From positions 28,648,673-28,712,672 of the forward strand of contig OZ037766.1 in NCBI GenBank assembly GCA_964035545.1: DNA of 64,000 bases, read 5' to 3'. The notes beneath the pieces were generated by a model, which made no database searches, had not been told where the DNA came from, and saw only the letters and a program-made list of their open reading frames with translations. The translations under genes and the position numbers were made by a program. Positions 1 through 31,884 of the stretch are shown piece by piece. The number at the start of each line of letters is the position of its first letter. The first letter of the stretch is position 1. This stretch comes from Bugula neritina (Eukaryota; Bryozoa; Gymnolaemata; Cheilostomatida; Bugulidae).

Positions 1-191
1 AAAGTAGTAATTAGAATTTAGATGATTCTAGCTTAAATTTGAATAGCTCTTCCAAAACACAGGTAAAGTGACTTTTCAAATTAAATCTAAAATAAAAACA
101 ACAAATGATTGAATAATTAACGCATATAATACTATGTATTCAATATTATTATGAGCTGATATTATTTGTGATTAGAAGTTGTTTCCCCTAC

Positions 192-20047
<19,856 letters not shown>

Positions 20048-21335
20048 TGTGAGTAGTAATTGTAGGTTATGGAAATGTGTTGGTGATTAGAATTTAGTTT
20101 CCTTGTAGACTGTGAAATAGTTTACCCTGTTCCCAGGGACATCTGCTCAGGCAGCCCTACTCTGTCGGCTGCTATAAGAATTACAGTCAGGCAACAGCAA
20201 CGAAATCCTTGATAAACGCCACTTTTAGATTTTTAGGTAGTCGAAACTCTCCAGATGATGTTCCTTTGTCCAAATAGTGCTCAAGTGGTCTGTGTAGTTA
20301 GAATATTGTATTCAAACCTTTTATCTGTTCAACTAGTTACTGATAACATGCAGCTAAAACCCTAATCGGATATTCTAGTGTGCTCAGCCAATAGGTAAAC
20401 TGATTTGTCAATCGAATACAGACACACTGAGCTGCGAAATACAAGCTTTACCACTTTTGAGATGCTTTTTGCAAAATACTAGCCTTTACTTGATTTATCA
20501 CCAATTCAAATTAGTGAGCACGTGTTTCCCCTCTACGTATATAATAACATAGCCTATCGCATAACTCTAGTGAGCTACAAACTAACCAATCACAGAAAGC
20601 AAAAGAGATAATAACTCCTACAAATTCTACGAACAATGCGAAGTAATTTTGATCACTAACCTTCATTATTAATTTCTACTTTTAGTTATATGACAACTCC
20701 AAAAGATTTTGTGAATAAGTTCAACAAATCAATATTGAGTCTAAAATGACTTTTATGGCACAAATTCACCATCTAATAATAAATTATTCATCAGACAATA
20801 ATTTGTGCTAACAAAAGACATTGTTTTTAATTCAAATTACTCATTGAAAGTAGTCACATCTTGCAATGTGATTTTTTCAGGTTCATTTTTGTTAAACAAT
20901 TTCTATGACCTCAAAATCCCATCTCTGAGCCAAGACTTATAAATGCAAAACTAGAAGCTATATCAAAATATACAACTTGCTGATGCAATCCAACAAATAA
21001 TAGCTTTAAGAAAATTACAAGAAATCAGGTAAGGCAATAACATATTATATTATATTGCGTAGATACAGTAACATATTTCCAGACCCGTTCATCTATTGCA
21101 AAATAGATTGGGTAGCATACAAGTTTATAAATATGGCACACAACTATATAGACAACACGCAAAACATAAATTACATAAAGGCGGATAGTTATTAAATTTT
21201 GAAATCGCAAAAAGAAACTTTGAATGTATCAAGTTAAAAAGCTGCCCACATAATTATTATAGAAGGCATGGCAATGAGCCAAGACCAAGTGTAAATCAAG
21301 ACTGGAGTGATGTTTGAGCAAGAATACGGAGTCCA
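20048..21335. other. Intergenic: glypican 5' flank and CNDP2 3' flank
   Basis: About 1.3 kb between the glypican start codon and the CNDP2 stop codon, both on the minus strand. It should hold the CNDP2 3' UTR and the glypican promoter and 5' UTR. I see no canonical AATAAA on the minus strand close to the CNDP2 stop. No RNA gene or additional coding exon was recognised. Confidence 0.6.
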
Positions 21336-23619
21336 CTATTCCAGTTTACTGACTTCTTCAAAATAAGCGGCAGCCACTTTCATCTAAAAGTATAAACAGT
21401 CAATGAGCAGGCAATTGGTAATCAGAATGGCAAAAAACTGAGTATAACAATTTATAGCATCCGTACTTGGTGCATTTTTGCAAAAATTTACAGCATGGGG
21501 ACAAAAGTGTAGACAACTCTTAATAATGCTAAGAATTGTGAGTCCATAAGAAGGCAACTCCAACACAAATTTAACTGTAAGTTGAAGTTTCAGAAAGAAT
21601 GAAATAAGCTTTTTTCAATGATTTTGTTCAGTTATTGGTTTATTTTGGCATATGATGTCATTACCACAGAAAAGACAACTACCAACTTCAAAATTGCTCT
21701 ATTAAGTCAGGGACAATTAGGGATTAGAGAGCTACAATAAGCTGATTGGTCTCATGTTGTCACACATGAAGAGTTTCTTGCCCAATTTCTAACTTACTCA
21801 TAAAAGTGTTTTACACGTTATATAGTAACAGAAAACTTTCAGAGCTTTTAGGACTGCACAAGTTAAACTAATGAAAAGTAAAAGAAGCCAACAGTGCTGT
21901 GCGTTGAGAGAGAGTAACTCCCATTTCTATATTAAACTATTCTATAGGGGGAGAAGTAATCAACTCAATACCAAGAGCGGACAACTCACTCCATTCATGT
22001 AGTTGGCGATATCAAACTTCTCGTTCTGTGAATGTGCTCCGTCATCACACAGTCCAAATGGAAGTAGCAGGGTGTTCTTGCCTGTAGCCTCCTGCAGAGT
22101 GAGGGTGACTGGGATAGAGCCCCCTTCTCTGGTCATGTCGGGCTCAATACCATGGACTATACAAAATCAAGATTAGTAGAATGCAGGCAGCGGGTGAAAT
22201 GAGAGCATATAGACTTCGATATCAGACAAATCAAGAATGAATTGAAAGGAGCTGGCTAATGAGAAGAGTAAAGTCACAACACGCACACATCTGATTCATG
22301 GGTTATCAACAGAGTAGAAGGAATACAGAAACACAAATACCAGCAGAACAAGTAGCATTTCTAAGCTTTAGAAACATGTACAATTTCAAAGAACTGAATA
22401 TAAAAAAAACTTTGATTGTCATGCCACACTGATAGCGTTGAGATCCTGAGCTATAAATTTGAATGAATTTTGGATCTGCTTAAATATTCTTAGAACTTAC
22501 ATTCTACCTACCTACACGTACACCTACCTAAACTTACGTCTGTCTACACCTACATCTGTCTACTGTACATGTATACCTGTCTACACGTACATCTACTTAC
22601 ACATACATTTACCTACACATACATCTACTGTACACATACACCTAACTACACATACATCTGCCCCACACTAGCTCCATTCAATCACAACATGTCCCACTCA
22701 ACAACCTCAAACTGCCTCCAGCTAGTGACAGGATGGAAGACAAAGCTAAGAGAAGCAAAGGGCAGCGGTGAGGAGATTGCATTTACCTGTGACGACAGCG
22801 CGTTTAGCCGCCTCGTAATGAGGGTGATCAAATGCGCTAAGCCAGTGATTGCCGGCACCACCAGAGTAAAGACCACAACTAAAACAGAGAGAGAAGTTGC
22901 TGTATTCACTCACCGGTCTGCGTGGCTCGGCTCGCTGCCATGTAGTGTGGCGAATCAAACGGGCTGACCCAGTGACGCCCGCCGTGATGCATGAAACACC
23001 TAAACAGTAACAGAATCACTCAACTTGATTTAAATCTTCTAAATTGAGAATTGAAACAGAAAAACATTCAATTTGTACCAACTTATTGCCTAAATCACAT
23101 TTATGCATTTCAACAGAAATTATCTTCTAAAGAGAAAACAAATTAGAGCCGGCAAATCTCGCCAGAAGCAAACTCTATCACACATAAGTATCACACAAGT
23201 CAATTCATGGCAGTCACAACATTGAGAAGGTTACGAGAACCTATCAAAGGAAACTATAATCCAAGACTTTTCTTTCCTGTCTACTAACTCCGCCCACTTC
23301 CTGTGTGGACAGCAACACTCACTTCATGTCGTTAGGTGACCCCCTCACAGCCCACACGTTCTGCAAATGCTTCACCACCAGTTCTTCCACCTTCTCGGGG
23401 CTCATGTCCGGCACAATTCTGATGGAGAATTTACCGGAAACCTTGGCAGGAATCACAGTCTTGGCTCCGGGCTCGTAGAATGCCCCCTCAATGCCTACAA
23501 TATTGGATAATAAGACTACACACAAAAACACAACTTCTCTAATTACAAACAATAAATTAGCACAGTGCTTTGAGATCAGAATAAACTTTATATACTGAAA
23601 GGAACCACACTTCAGTATG

Positions 23620-23664
<45 letters not shown>

Positions 23665-26600
23665 CCAGTGCAATGCTCTTAGACTAATTTGGTAGTTTGG
23701 GGTTTGTTTAACCTGCTATTGGGTGTGTAGCCCATCAGCGCAGCAGTTGGATAGCCAGGTGGTGGGGTGCACTGTCTAAACTGATAAAACTTTCTCCTCC
23801 CAAGTACTAATATTATACAACAGAAATACAAGTTGTACAAGTGAATAAGTATATAGCTACGCCACCCAGGAGGCAAAAAGTGATTAAATTATAAATTACG
23901 TTTATGTCTTGTTGTTCTATTAAAAATTTTCATAGTTTCACAATTACTGTACAATTTATTGTTTTGTTTTATTTGGCTAGTTATACTACCAGAGGATGTC
24001 TTCTAGGGAACTACTACACGATTCAACTCTAACTCACATGCAGTATATAAACTAAAGTTGTCTTACCGTGCAGGGAAAGGCTGGGAAATCTCCACCTGTG
24101 TTGCAAGATCTTTTCTTTAGTCTGGTGCATCAGCTTGTTTGCTCCAATATCTTTCCGGAAGTCCTCAGGATCAAAGTCTACGTGCAGTAGAACACAATTC
24201 CTCAAACATATGGGAAACCAAAGGAGTTTATAGTTATAGCGAAAAACTAACAATCAAGGTAAGGGACTGCGGGAGGCAGGCCCCCCGCCCGCATCTTACC
24301 AATACTTTCATAGAGCTTAGCCTCAGAAGTGGTCAGCACAGCCACATCATCGTATATTCCAGGTATCTTGAGTTTGCCGTCTTTATCTACCAGCTGGTCC
24401 ATCATATGGACGAGATCCGACATTGCCTCGTGTCTACACAGAGAATTAAAGGGCTGCATACCGGTCTAGATATGAGATACATATATAAAATACTATGAAT
24501 TAAAGGGCTGCATACCGGTCTAGATATGAGATATACATACTTTATACTATGAGCTATAAGACTATGTTAAACACTCTAGTCACTTACACACTTCCACCAA
24601 ACAGCCCTGAATGAAGATCTTTCTTGGCACAAGTTACATCCAGTTGAAAGTAGCAGACGCCCCTGAAATAGTCATATAGCATGGCTACAGAATATACAGT
24701 ACACTGTACAGAGTGGAATAGGGGCGAATATAGTATCTTGCAACTAGAAGATGGGGTTCCGCTAATAAACAGAACTTCGCTAAAGAAACGATGCCACAAT
24801 TCACAAACAATTACTTGAGAGTTTTTAAATATAAAAAAAACTCAAACAATGATTATTGCGGTATTGCATATGAAGATTATAACTGTGTTAGCTACAATAA
24901 TTCTACGTTTGCTCAAAGTTGAAGATATTGTCAAATCAGTGAGATGAGAATCTCACACGTTTGGAGGATTCTAGAGAAAGAGCAGAGCACATGATGAGAA
25001 ACACAACACGATGAGTGAAGTGTCTTAGATCCATACCTGAGTCCATAAGTCAAGCAGGGCTTATTCTTACCCAGCCAGTAATTGTCAGATATGCACACAA
25101 AATCCACATTCTACAAGCATATATATTACTAATATACAAGCATATATAATACTAATATATAAGCATATATAATACTGATATATAAGCATATATAATACTG
25201 ATATACAAGCATATATAATACTAATATATAAGCATATATAATACTAATATATAAACATATATAATACTAATTTAAAAGCATATATAAAATACAACTAGTA
25301 ATATAGAAAGTGGAGTACTATTATAGCAAGTAGTGACTTACACACTCCACCCCCCCTCTCACACCCCTTCATACACACTACACACCCTCTTACACACTAG
25401 ACCCCCTCTTACATCCCCTAATATACACTACACCCCTCTCACACCCTCTCATACACACCCCCTACTACACTCCTACGTATTACAGAGCCGACCTGCATAA
25501 AGGGTTTGTCCTTCCAGGCAAACACCGTCTCATCCAGACCCTCCGAGCCAGACTCCTCCATCCCTTCGAATATGAACTTCAGATTGACTGGCAGGTCAAG
25601 ACCCAACTTCTGGTGAGCCTCTACACAGTTTAGCCAAGCAAGGCATGGGCCCTACAATACACGGCCCGCATATTAGACAGTATACAGTGCGTGGTACACA
25701 GTCTACAGGACTAATGCATTCCACTCTTTCTTCACTAGAATCTACAGCAACATAACCTTGCCACTTGTGTATCATTGTTCAGTGAAATACTATAATTGTG
25801 TTACACTGGTTTATACAACAATGCAATATTAACTACGGGAGTTGTTCACTCCCTTACAGCCAACTACATTATATATTATTGAGATGCATATTCTGTATAC
25901 ATGCAGTCTCAGTGCTTGCTAAACAGATAGATGAAGGATTCTGGGAAAAAGTGATATGAAGTTGATTGTATGACTGAACTTTGAAGACAGAGTATTATTG
26001 TATTATCTGTATAACATCACATGACTGAACTTTGACCTTATAACAAAACCTAGAAAGATAGTGTTGTCTTGTTGATGGATAATATACAGCTCTGTGATAT
26101 ACTATCTTATCTCACATTTTTATCTGAAGCAAGGTCAAAGGTTACAGACAAACAACATGTCAACTTGAAGATGTGAAGTTTAACCATTCAGCACTGTTTG
26201 TCACAGTTACAAGGAAAGCATTTGCATGAGATGTCACTTCCTGGTACCAGCAACGACTATAGAATTGACCAATGGACCTGTTGTGCACATGTCAACTGCT
26301 CTTTATTGCGCCACAGCTGGTGCAAAACCTCATATATTTTATGGCTTTGGTTAAAAATTAAACTAAACATACCTTTTGAAAGCCGGTGAACTCCAACATT
26401 GTTTAAAGTCTAAACAGTTATGAAATTTGATAGAATTTCTACGAATAACAATAAACACTATATTCCCAAATACAATAATCTAGACAGAGTTATAATTTAG
26501 GAGTTCTGTATCAAAAAGCTCCCACCCACCCAACCACCCCTCTACCCTATCCCCCCCTCTACCCTACCCCCCTCTACCCTACACCCCCCAAACCCCAAGC

Positions 26601-28600
26601 CTTTACCTTATCGTCTGTAGATCCTCTGCCATACAGCTTCCCATCTACTTCCGTCAGTACGAAGGGCTCCGTATCCCACCCGTCAGACTTCAAGGCTGGT
26701 TGAACATCAAGATGGCCGTATATGAGGATGGTCTTTTTAGACTTGTCATGTCCCAGCTCAGCAAAGCATATCGGGGGAATGTCCAGCTGGGTTCCGTCTG
26801 GGAGAGTTTGCTTTCCTGGCTCAACCAGCTCGTACGTACCACCAAGTCTCTTTATCCACTGTACAACACCAAATACTTGTATATATACTATATTTACTAT
26901 ATATACTATACTTACTATATATACTATACTTACTATATACTATATTTACTATATATACTATACTTACTATATATACTATACTTACTATATACTATACTTA
27001 CTATATATACTATACTTACTATATACTAGACTTACTATATATTTATTATATACAACTATATAGTAATTATATACTACTATATAGTCATTGAAGAAAAGCA
27101 TTGAACAATCAAGTGCCACCAGCAAAACTTATACTAACTACTATAACAGAGTAACGGCAAAGTACTCAACCAGGAAGTACTGAAGTGTCATAACTTACGG
27201 TGGTTCTTCAGTCATGTGTATGTATAAAAACAAAAAGCTATAAAATTTCTCTGCAGAAAAATTTTAAGTTAGAAATTCCCCTTCAAATTTGAAACAACTT
27301 GAGTTTAAGATAAATATTGCCAACTATTTTCTAGAAAGCAAAATATTATTGCTTAGCAGAATACAATAATAATCTTTTCAAAGAGGACATTCCTATCCTA
27401 ATTTAGAATAATCCTATTATAACGGTAGCTATTTGATTTTGAATACCCGCAGGTGTGACTGAACAAAGAACAACTTAAGCTAGCTTGAAATTTCACTGCC
27501 ACCCATAGGTCTGACATTGTATTGCTTCCTACTTTAGATTTATACCTCTTGGCTTAGTGTGTGGGTTAACAATGGTAAGAATGCTAGAATTTCACACAAC
27601 TCAAGTTTTAATAGGTTTTTTGGTCCTTATGACTCATCATAATCTTGAAAGATAACATGTAGTAAATATAACAGAAGAAAATGAAAGGGAAATCTATTTT
27701 GGTACATATCATAATGACCATACAATTAGGAGTTTAGTATAGACAAATATTAAGATATTTCATTAGTATTCAATTTATTGCTAGTTTATTATTGCTGCTT
27801 TTTATTATATAATAGAATAGTAAAAACAGCAACTAGCCATATGACCTCACGACTTTTAGAATCACTTGATAAATTCAGTAATATTTATTATTGGATGCCA
27901 TGTGTTCACATATACTCTAACGTTCTCATTCAGATGAATGGCTGGAGTGGACATATAATACATTGCAGTAATATTACAAAAATACATTCATCATTAACAT
28001 TATTACTATACCTATTATTATATTCATGGTATTATTAGGTAACTTTAGTTCCATATCAACTATAAAGAAACTAAAAAAACTAATTCCATTGCCATAATAT
28101 TTCTACTTTAGGTTAACAGGGACAAGTGAGAGTGAGAGCATTAATTTTGGTCCCCTAATTTAGCATAAAGATGTTTATTATAAACAAAAGATACCTCAGC
28201 TACTTCCACCACTTGTTTCTTGATTTCTCCTCTCTTCTCTGGCCATGCCGATACACTCTGTATTGCTACAGATTGTGCAAGTCTTTCTATATACAGAGAT
28301 TGATGCTCATCAATGTACCTATGGCAACAAACCCAACATGCTGATTCAAAATAAATGACTTTATTCACATGTCTACTCTCTATTATTTATTGCCAATTAC
28401 AATAACTCTTTACTGATTGTGTTATTAGAAACTATAGTTGTGAAAAGTTGACGTGAAGCGTATACATACAACTTGCCATCTTATTGAGACCCTGTGGTTT
28501 GCATAGACTTGTTACTTATTTTATTATTGAGGTTATTGAAATTGAGAAATAAATCACAGATAACTTACCCAAAGACTTTGGCAAGATTCTCACTAGCCAT
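21336..28600 (-). CDS. CNDP2: Cytosolic non-specific dipeptidase (M20 metallopeptidase, CNDP2)
   Basis: Complete gene. Exons: 28600-28569, 28318-28195, 26858-26607, 25651-25493, 25110-25037, 24662-24588, 24433-24300, 24177-24067, 23494-23323, 22999-22914 (10a) or 22878-22787 (10b), 22156-21990, 21383-21336. Phases match at every join. The product is 477 aa with 10a or 479 aa with 10b (human 475). It is a two-metal peptidase that cleaves Cys-Gly and other dipeptides in the cytosol, with no signal peptide. Equivalents of the human metal ligands are present: H101, D134, E169, D198, H448, with catalytic D103 and E168. They lie in [34 protein letters not shown] and [10 protein letters not shown]. 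The partner-subunit histidine (DLHSG) and the substrate contacts in KTVIP, FSIR and EGGSIPV are also intact. The exon 4 donor (CAG|GTCGGC) is weak. The 10a/10b pair is the unusual feature. An AG lies 8 bases before the ATG, suggesting a 5'-UTR intron or a leader acceptor. Confidence 0.97.
22494..22670. repeat. CTACACGTACAC-type degenerate tandem repeat
   Basis: Short words such as CTACACATACATCTAC recur through this part of a CNDP2 intron, about 115 bases past exon 10b on the minus strand. Confidence 0.75.
22787..22878 (-). CDS. CNDP2: CNDP2 exon 10b (proximal duplicate, candidate mutually exclusive exon)
   Basis: This 92-nt exon has the same entry and exit phases as 10a, acceptor TTTTAG|T and donor CAG|GTAAAT. 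It encodes [21 protein letters not shown] followed by EAAKRAVVT, clearly homologous to 10a. It has a serine where 10a and human have the GHGG histidine, but keeps HPHY. Only 35 nt separate it from 10a. Including both copies, or neither, would shift the frame (86 and 92 are both 3n+2). Confidence 0.88.
22914..22999 (-). CDS. CNDP2: CNDP2 exon 10a (distal copy of duplicated exon)
   Basis: This 86-nt exon takes over in phase 2 and ends with one base of the next codon. Its acceptor is GTTTAG|G and its donor ACCG|GTGAGT. It encodes [19 protein letters not shown] followed by MAASRATQT, aligning to the human segment around VYMGHGGKPWVSDF. It keeps the histidine matching human H380 (by my count), but has SPHY where human CNDP2 has HPHY. 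It lies between the substrate-binding Arg and the EGGS loop. Confidence 0.93.
23621..23662. repeat. (AT)n microsatellite
   Basis: About 42 bases of AT dinucleotides in a CNDP2 intron. Confidence 0.95.
25112..25290. repeat. 22-23 bp AT-rich minisatellite abutting the CNDP2 exon 5 acceptor
   Basis: About eight units of AAGCATATATAATACTAATA type. The splice acceptor (GCTTGTAG on the minus strand) appears to be an edge unit of the array. Confidence 0.85.
26877..27055. repeat. TATACTATACTTACTA-type array upstream of CNDP2 exon 3
   Basis: Interspersed 14- and 16-bp units, starting about 18 bases from the exon 3 acceptor on the minus strand. Confidence 0.85.
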
Positions 28601-28919
28601 GTTTTATGCTGCAAAAAATAGAAGAATTGTTGATAATATTAATAATATGTTTTGGATAGAAAAATAATCACAAATTACAAAAATAAAAATACTTTTAATA
28701 ATTGCTGACCAATTCTAAGGGAAAATATATATTTAATAAATATCATTACACATTGAGTTGCCATATACCTAATAGAAACCAAACTAATAGTAATAGTCTC
28801 TTTCAAAATAAAAGTGACATGATAAAAGCCATTAAACAAATATAAATGTTAAAAAGATAACCAGAGCCCAGAAAGCAGAAGAAAAATCAAAATGAAAAGA
28901 AAAAGCGACATTTAAATTA

Positions 28920-29840
28920 AATACTAAAAGTATTATTAAATTTAATACTTATAGTTATACTAATAGTAATACTAGTAGTAATAGTAATAGTAATAGTAAT
29001 AGGAATAGTCATAGTGAAATAGTTATGGGACAGTTACGACTTACGAGTTATAATTTAAGTTAATGTTATACAGTTAACGTCGCAGTGCGGGAGTCAGCCC
29101 GAGAATCACTACGAGTAGGACATTGACTTTGAGTATGAGTACGATATTCATATTGATAATAAATATCATATTGATTATCAATTCATATTGAAAATGAACG
29201 CGATTATACGAGTATGACAATCATAATAAACTTAAAGTTACACCATCATCATCATGACCAGCATGAGTATGACTATGAGTATCACTAAGACTATCACTAT
29301 GAGTAAAGAGCGGGCCATAGCCATACTCATATTCTCATTAGCCGTCTATGGGTATCACTATCAGTATGAGTATGACTTGTCTTTCTCTTACAGTTACTCT
29401 TATCTTATGAATATGAGTGATGACTTATGAAGTACAACTTCACTCTAAGACTAAGAGTAAGAGTAAGTCTAATACAAATAGTAACACTATGACTAATAGT
29501 AATACTAATACCAATAGTATTTGAGTAATAACAATACTTATAGTTATAGTTATACTAACACTAACAGTAATAGTAATACTAGTAGTAGTAGTAAATGTAA
29601 TAGTAATACTAATAGTAATACAGTAATACTAATAGTAATACTAATAGTAATACTAATAGGAATATTATTACTATTAATATTATTAATATTAGCATTACTA
29701 ATACAGTAATACTAAGTCTAATAGTAATAGTAATAGTAATAGTAATAGTGATACTAATAATAATAGTAATACTATAACTATAACTATAACTTGAGTTAAC
29801 TATAACTATAAGTATAAGTATAAGTATAAGTATATCATAT
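28920..29840. repeat. Compound trinucleotide/hexanucleotide zone
   Basis: Long runs of AGT, AAT and ATAACT-type words (for example AGTAATAGTAATAGTAATAG) with interruptions that drift in composition. Both strands have long low-complexity open frames, which I treat as artefacts. Confidence 0.9.
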
Positions 29841-31708
29841 GATCCTGACAACAAAGTCATCATGATCATGCTATATGAAGTATTACAATCACTTATAAAT
29901 TTCCCTTTAAAGTTTAAAAACTCACTAGCAGTTACGGTTTTACAGAGCTTGTAAATGAAAAGTTCTTTGTAGAACTTCTAAATGAATGGCTTTAAATTTT
30001 TAACTTTATCCACCCACTTCACGTTGCAAAATAATAAAAGCCAGAAAGTTGTTTTGATTTTAAAGGCCATAGCAGTATCCCAACCTTACTCTAGCATTTT
30101 CATAAAGAACCTGGGTTAATGTTATTGAGCTGTTAAGAACAATGATACGCTAATCATCTAGCTTATGATTTTCTTAGTTAGGAGATCAAGGAAACACTTT
30201 GCGCCAGCTTTAGAAAACTAATTTGTTTTGAAAAGACAACTCGACAGTGCCATCTTGATTATTTGTCATTGCAAAACATTATAGTTTATATAGCCCATAT
30301 AATTTTGAGTGCTCCTCAGTTATCTCCTCCATGTCCATGTTTGGGTAGCAGAATAAATTGTTTATGAGCTGTTAAAGCTGAACATCTTATTTTATTTTTA
30401 CCGTGATTTTGAGGAAAAAACTTTTCAATTCAATTGAATCATTGCATTGTGCTAAAAGATGAATTTCAAGTGTTACGTTTCTATTTTCTACCAGAATGAG
30501 AATGGCATATAATAAAGTAGTGAACAATTGTCCAATAATGTGAATATGATGAACTATCGGGTAGATTATTCCATAGCTGCAATGTTATACAAGATACATG
30601 AGATGTTAAATATACATGTATATTATTTTCTATTTTAGGAATTCTTTTACTACAAGTATAATATGTAGGCCTATTTACTACCTGGTTTAACATGCTCATA
30701 TAAAAGAAGTTGTCCCCCACCAAATTGAGAGTTTCTTCTCAATATACAAAGGTTCAAAGTAAATCGTACAAAAGGCAGTGACTAGGAGTTGCTTCCTATG
30801 CTAAAACAACAAAATACTGCAATGTTTTAAACTGCTTTCTGTTGTTACAGCTGAGAACTTTTACACCCCATGCTGCCTTGTTTCAAGCAGATGAGGACTT
30901 GAGCTTTACAGAAGTAATTTATCAGAGCAGTGGACAAGTAGCATATAGTGAAGAGGTCAAGGTGCTATGAGATTTCATGCTGTTTCCTCAATCACAGTAT
31001 GCTTTACAAGTTACAACCAATAGCCAACACAACTAAACAAACATGACTGCCCTTTATATCAGCAAACCACATTCTCTAACTTACACTAAAGAATTAAGTT
31101 TATACTTGCAGTTTATACTTTTATTATTTAAGCAATTAAACTTAATGGTGACAATTACCCATAACATAATAGAATATGTAATTATGCTACAATAAAAATT
31201 TAATAGAAACTCAAAAATTCAAATTAATTTTATTTTCGCAATACATGTTAACAAAATAACAAATATCAAAGAAAAAAGATATTGGAATACAAAAGGCAAC
31301 ACGGCTGCCAATATTGAATTCATACCGGTTGGCTCTTCCGCAGAAAATCTTTGACTTTTATCTAGTGCTATTAGTGAGTCAGTTGTCGTAAATAACAATA
31401 ATAAGCTAATGAGAAATTGTGTACAATATTTATATAAATAATTAGACAAAGCATAGATACATAACAAATCATCTATAAATTCTCACATAATTCTATTCAC
31501 TACTTTCAAGAACAAAGTGTGAAATAAAGTAGGGAAGAGTAATTATAAAACAATAATAATATTCTTATGGTGATACAATGATGCCAGCATACATCTAGTG
31601 TTTAGTTGAACGTAGATCTGGGATCTCGACTGATAGAAACTTCCGGAGAAAACACCACCCTGATCCTTTCAGTACAGCACATCAGCTTACACAACGAATT
31701 TAGAATTC

Positions 31709-31714
31709 TTTATT
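31709..31714 (-). terminator. Poly(A) signal AATAAA of the F-BAR gene
   Basis: Minus-strand AATAAA about 170 nt after the TAG stop at 31887-31885, the nearest canonical hexamer downstream. Confidence 0.55.
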
Positions 31715-31884
31715 TGCTGTTTCCGACTTGCAATATGGCCATCTGAATCCGTAGCTATACACGTGAGTATAGTTATTGAGCAAGCCATTTGTAGAGACAG
31801 ACAGACAGACAGACATACATACCAAGAACGTACTCTCCAGAAGAGAGCAGCAAAATGATTGCAAACAAGATTACAAGAGGGTCA

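Larger units (their letters stand above)
28601..31884. other. Intergenic between CNDP2 and the F-BAR gene
   Basis: About 3.3 kb. The right part should contain the F-BAR gene 3' UTR. The left part contains CNDP2 upstream sequence and a long compound simple-repeat zone (about 28920-29840) built from AGTAAT, AGTATG and ATAACT-like words. Open frames here come from the repeats or are AT-rich chance frames, and none shows a family motif. Confidence 0.6.
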
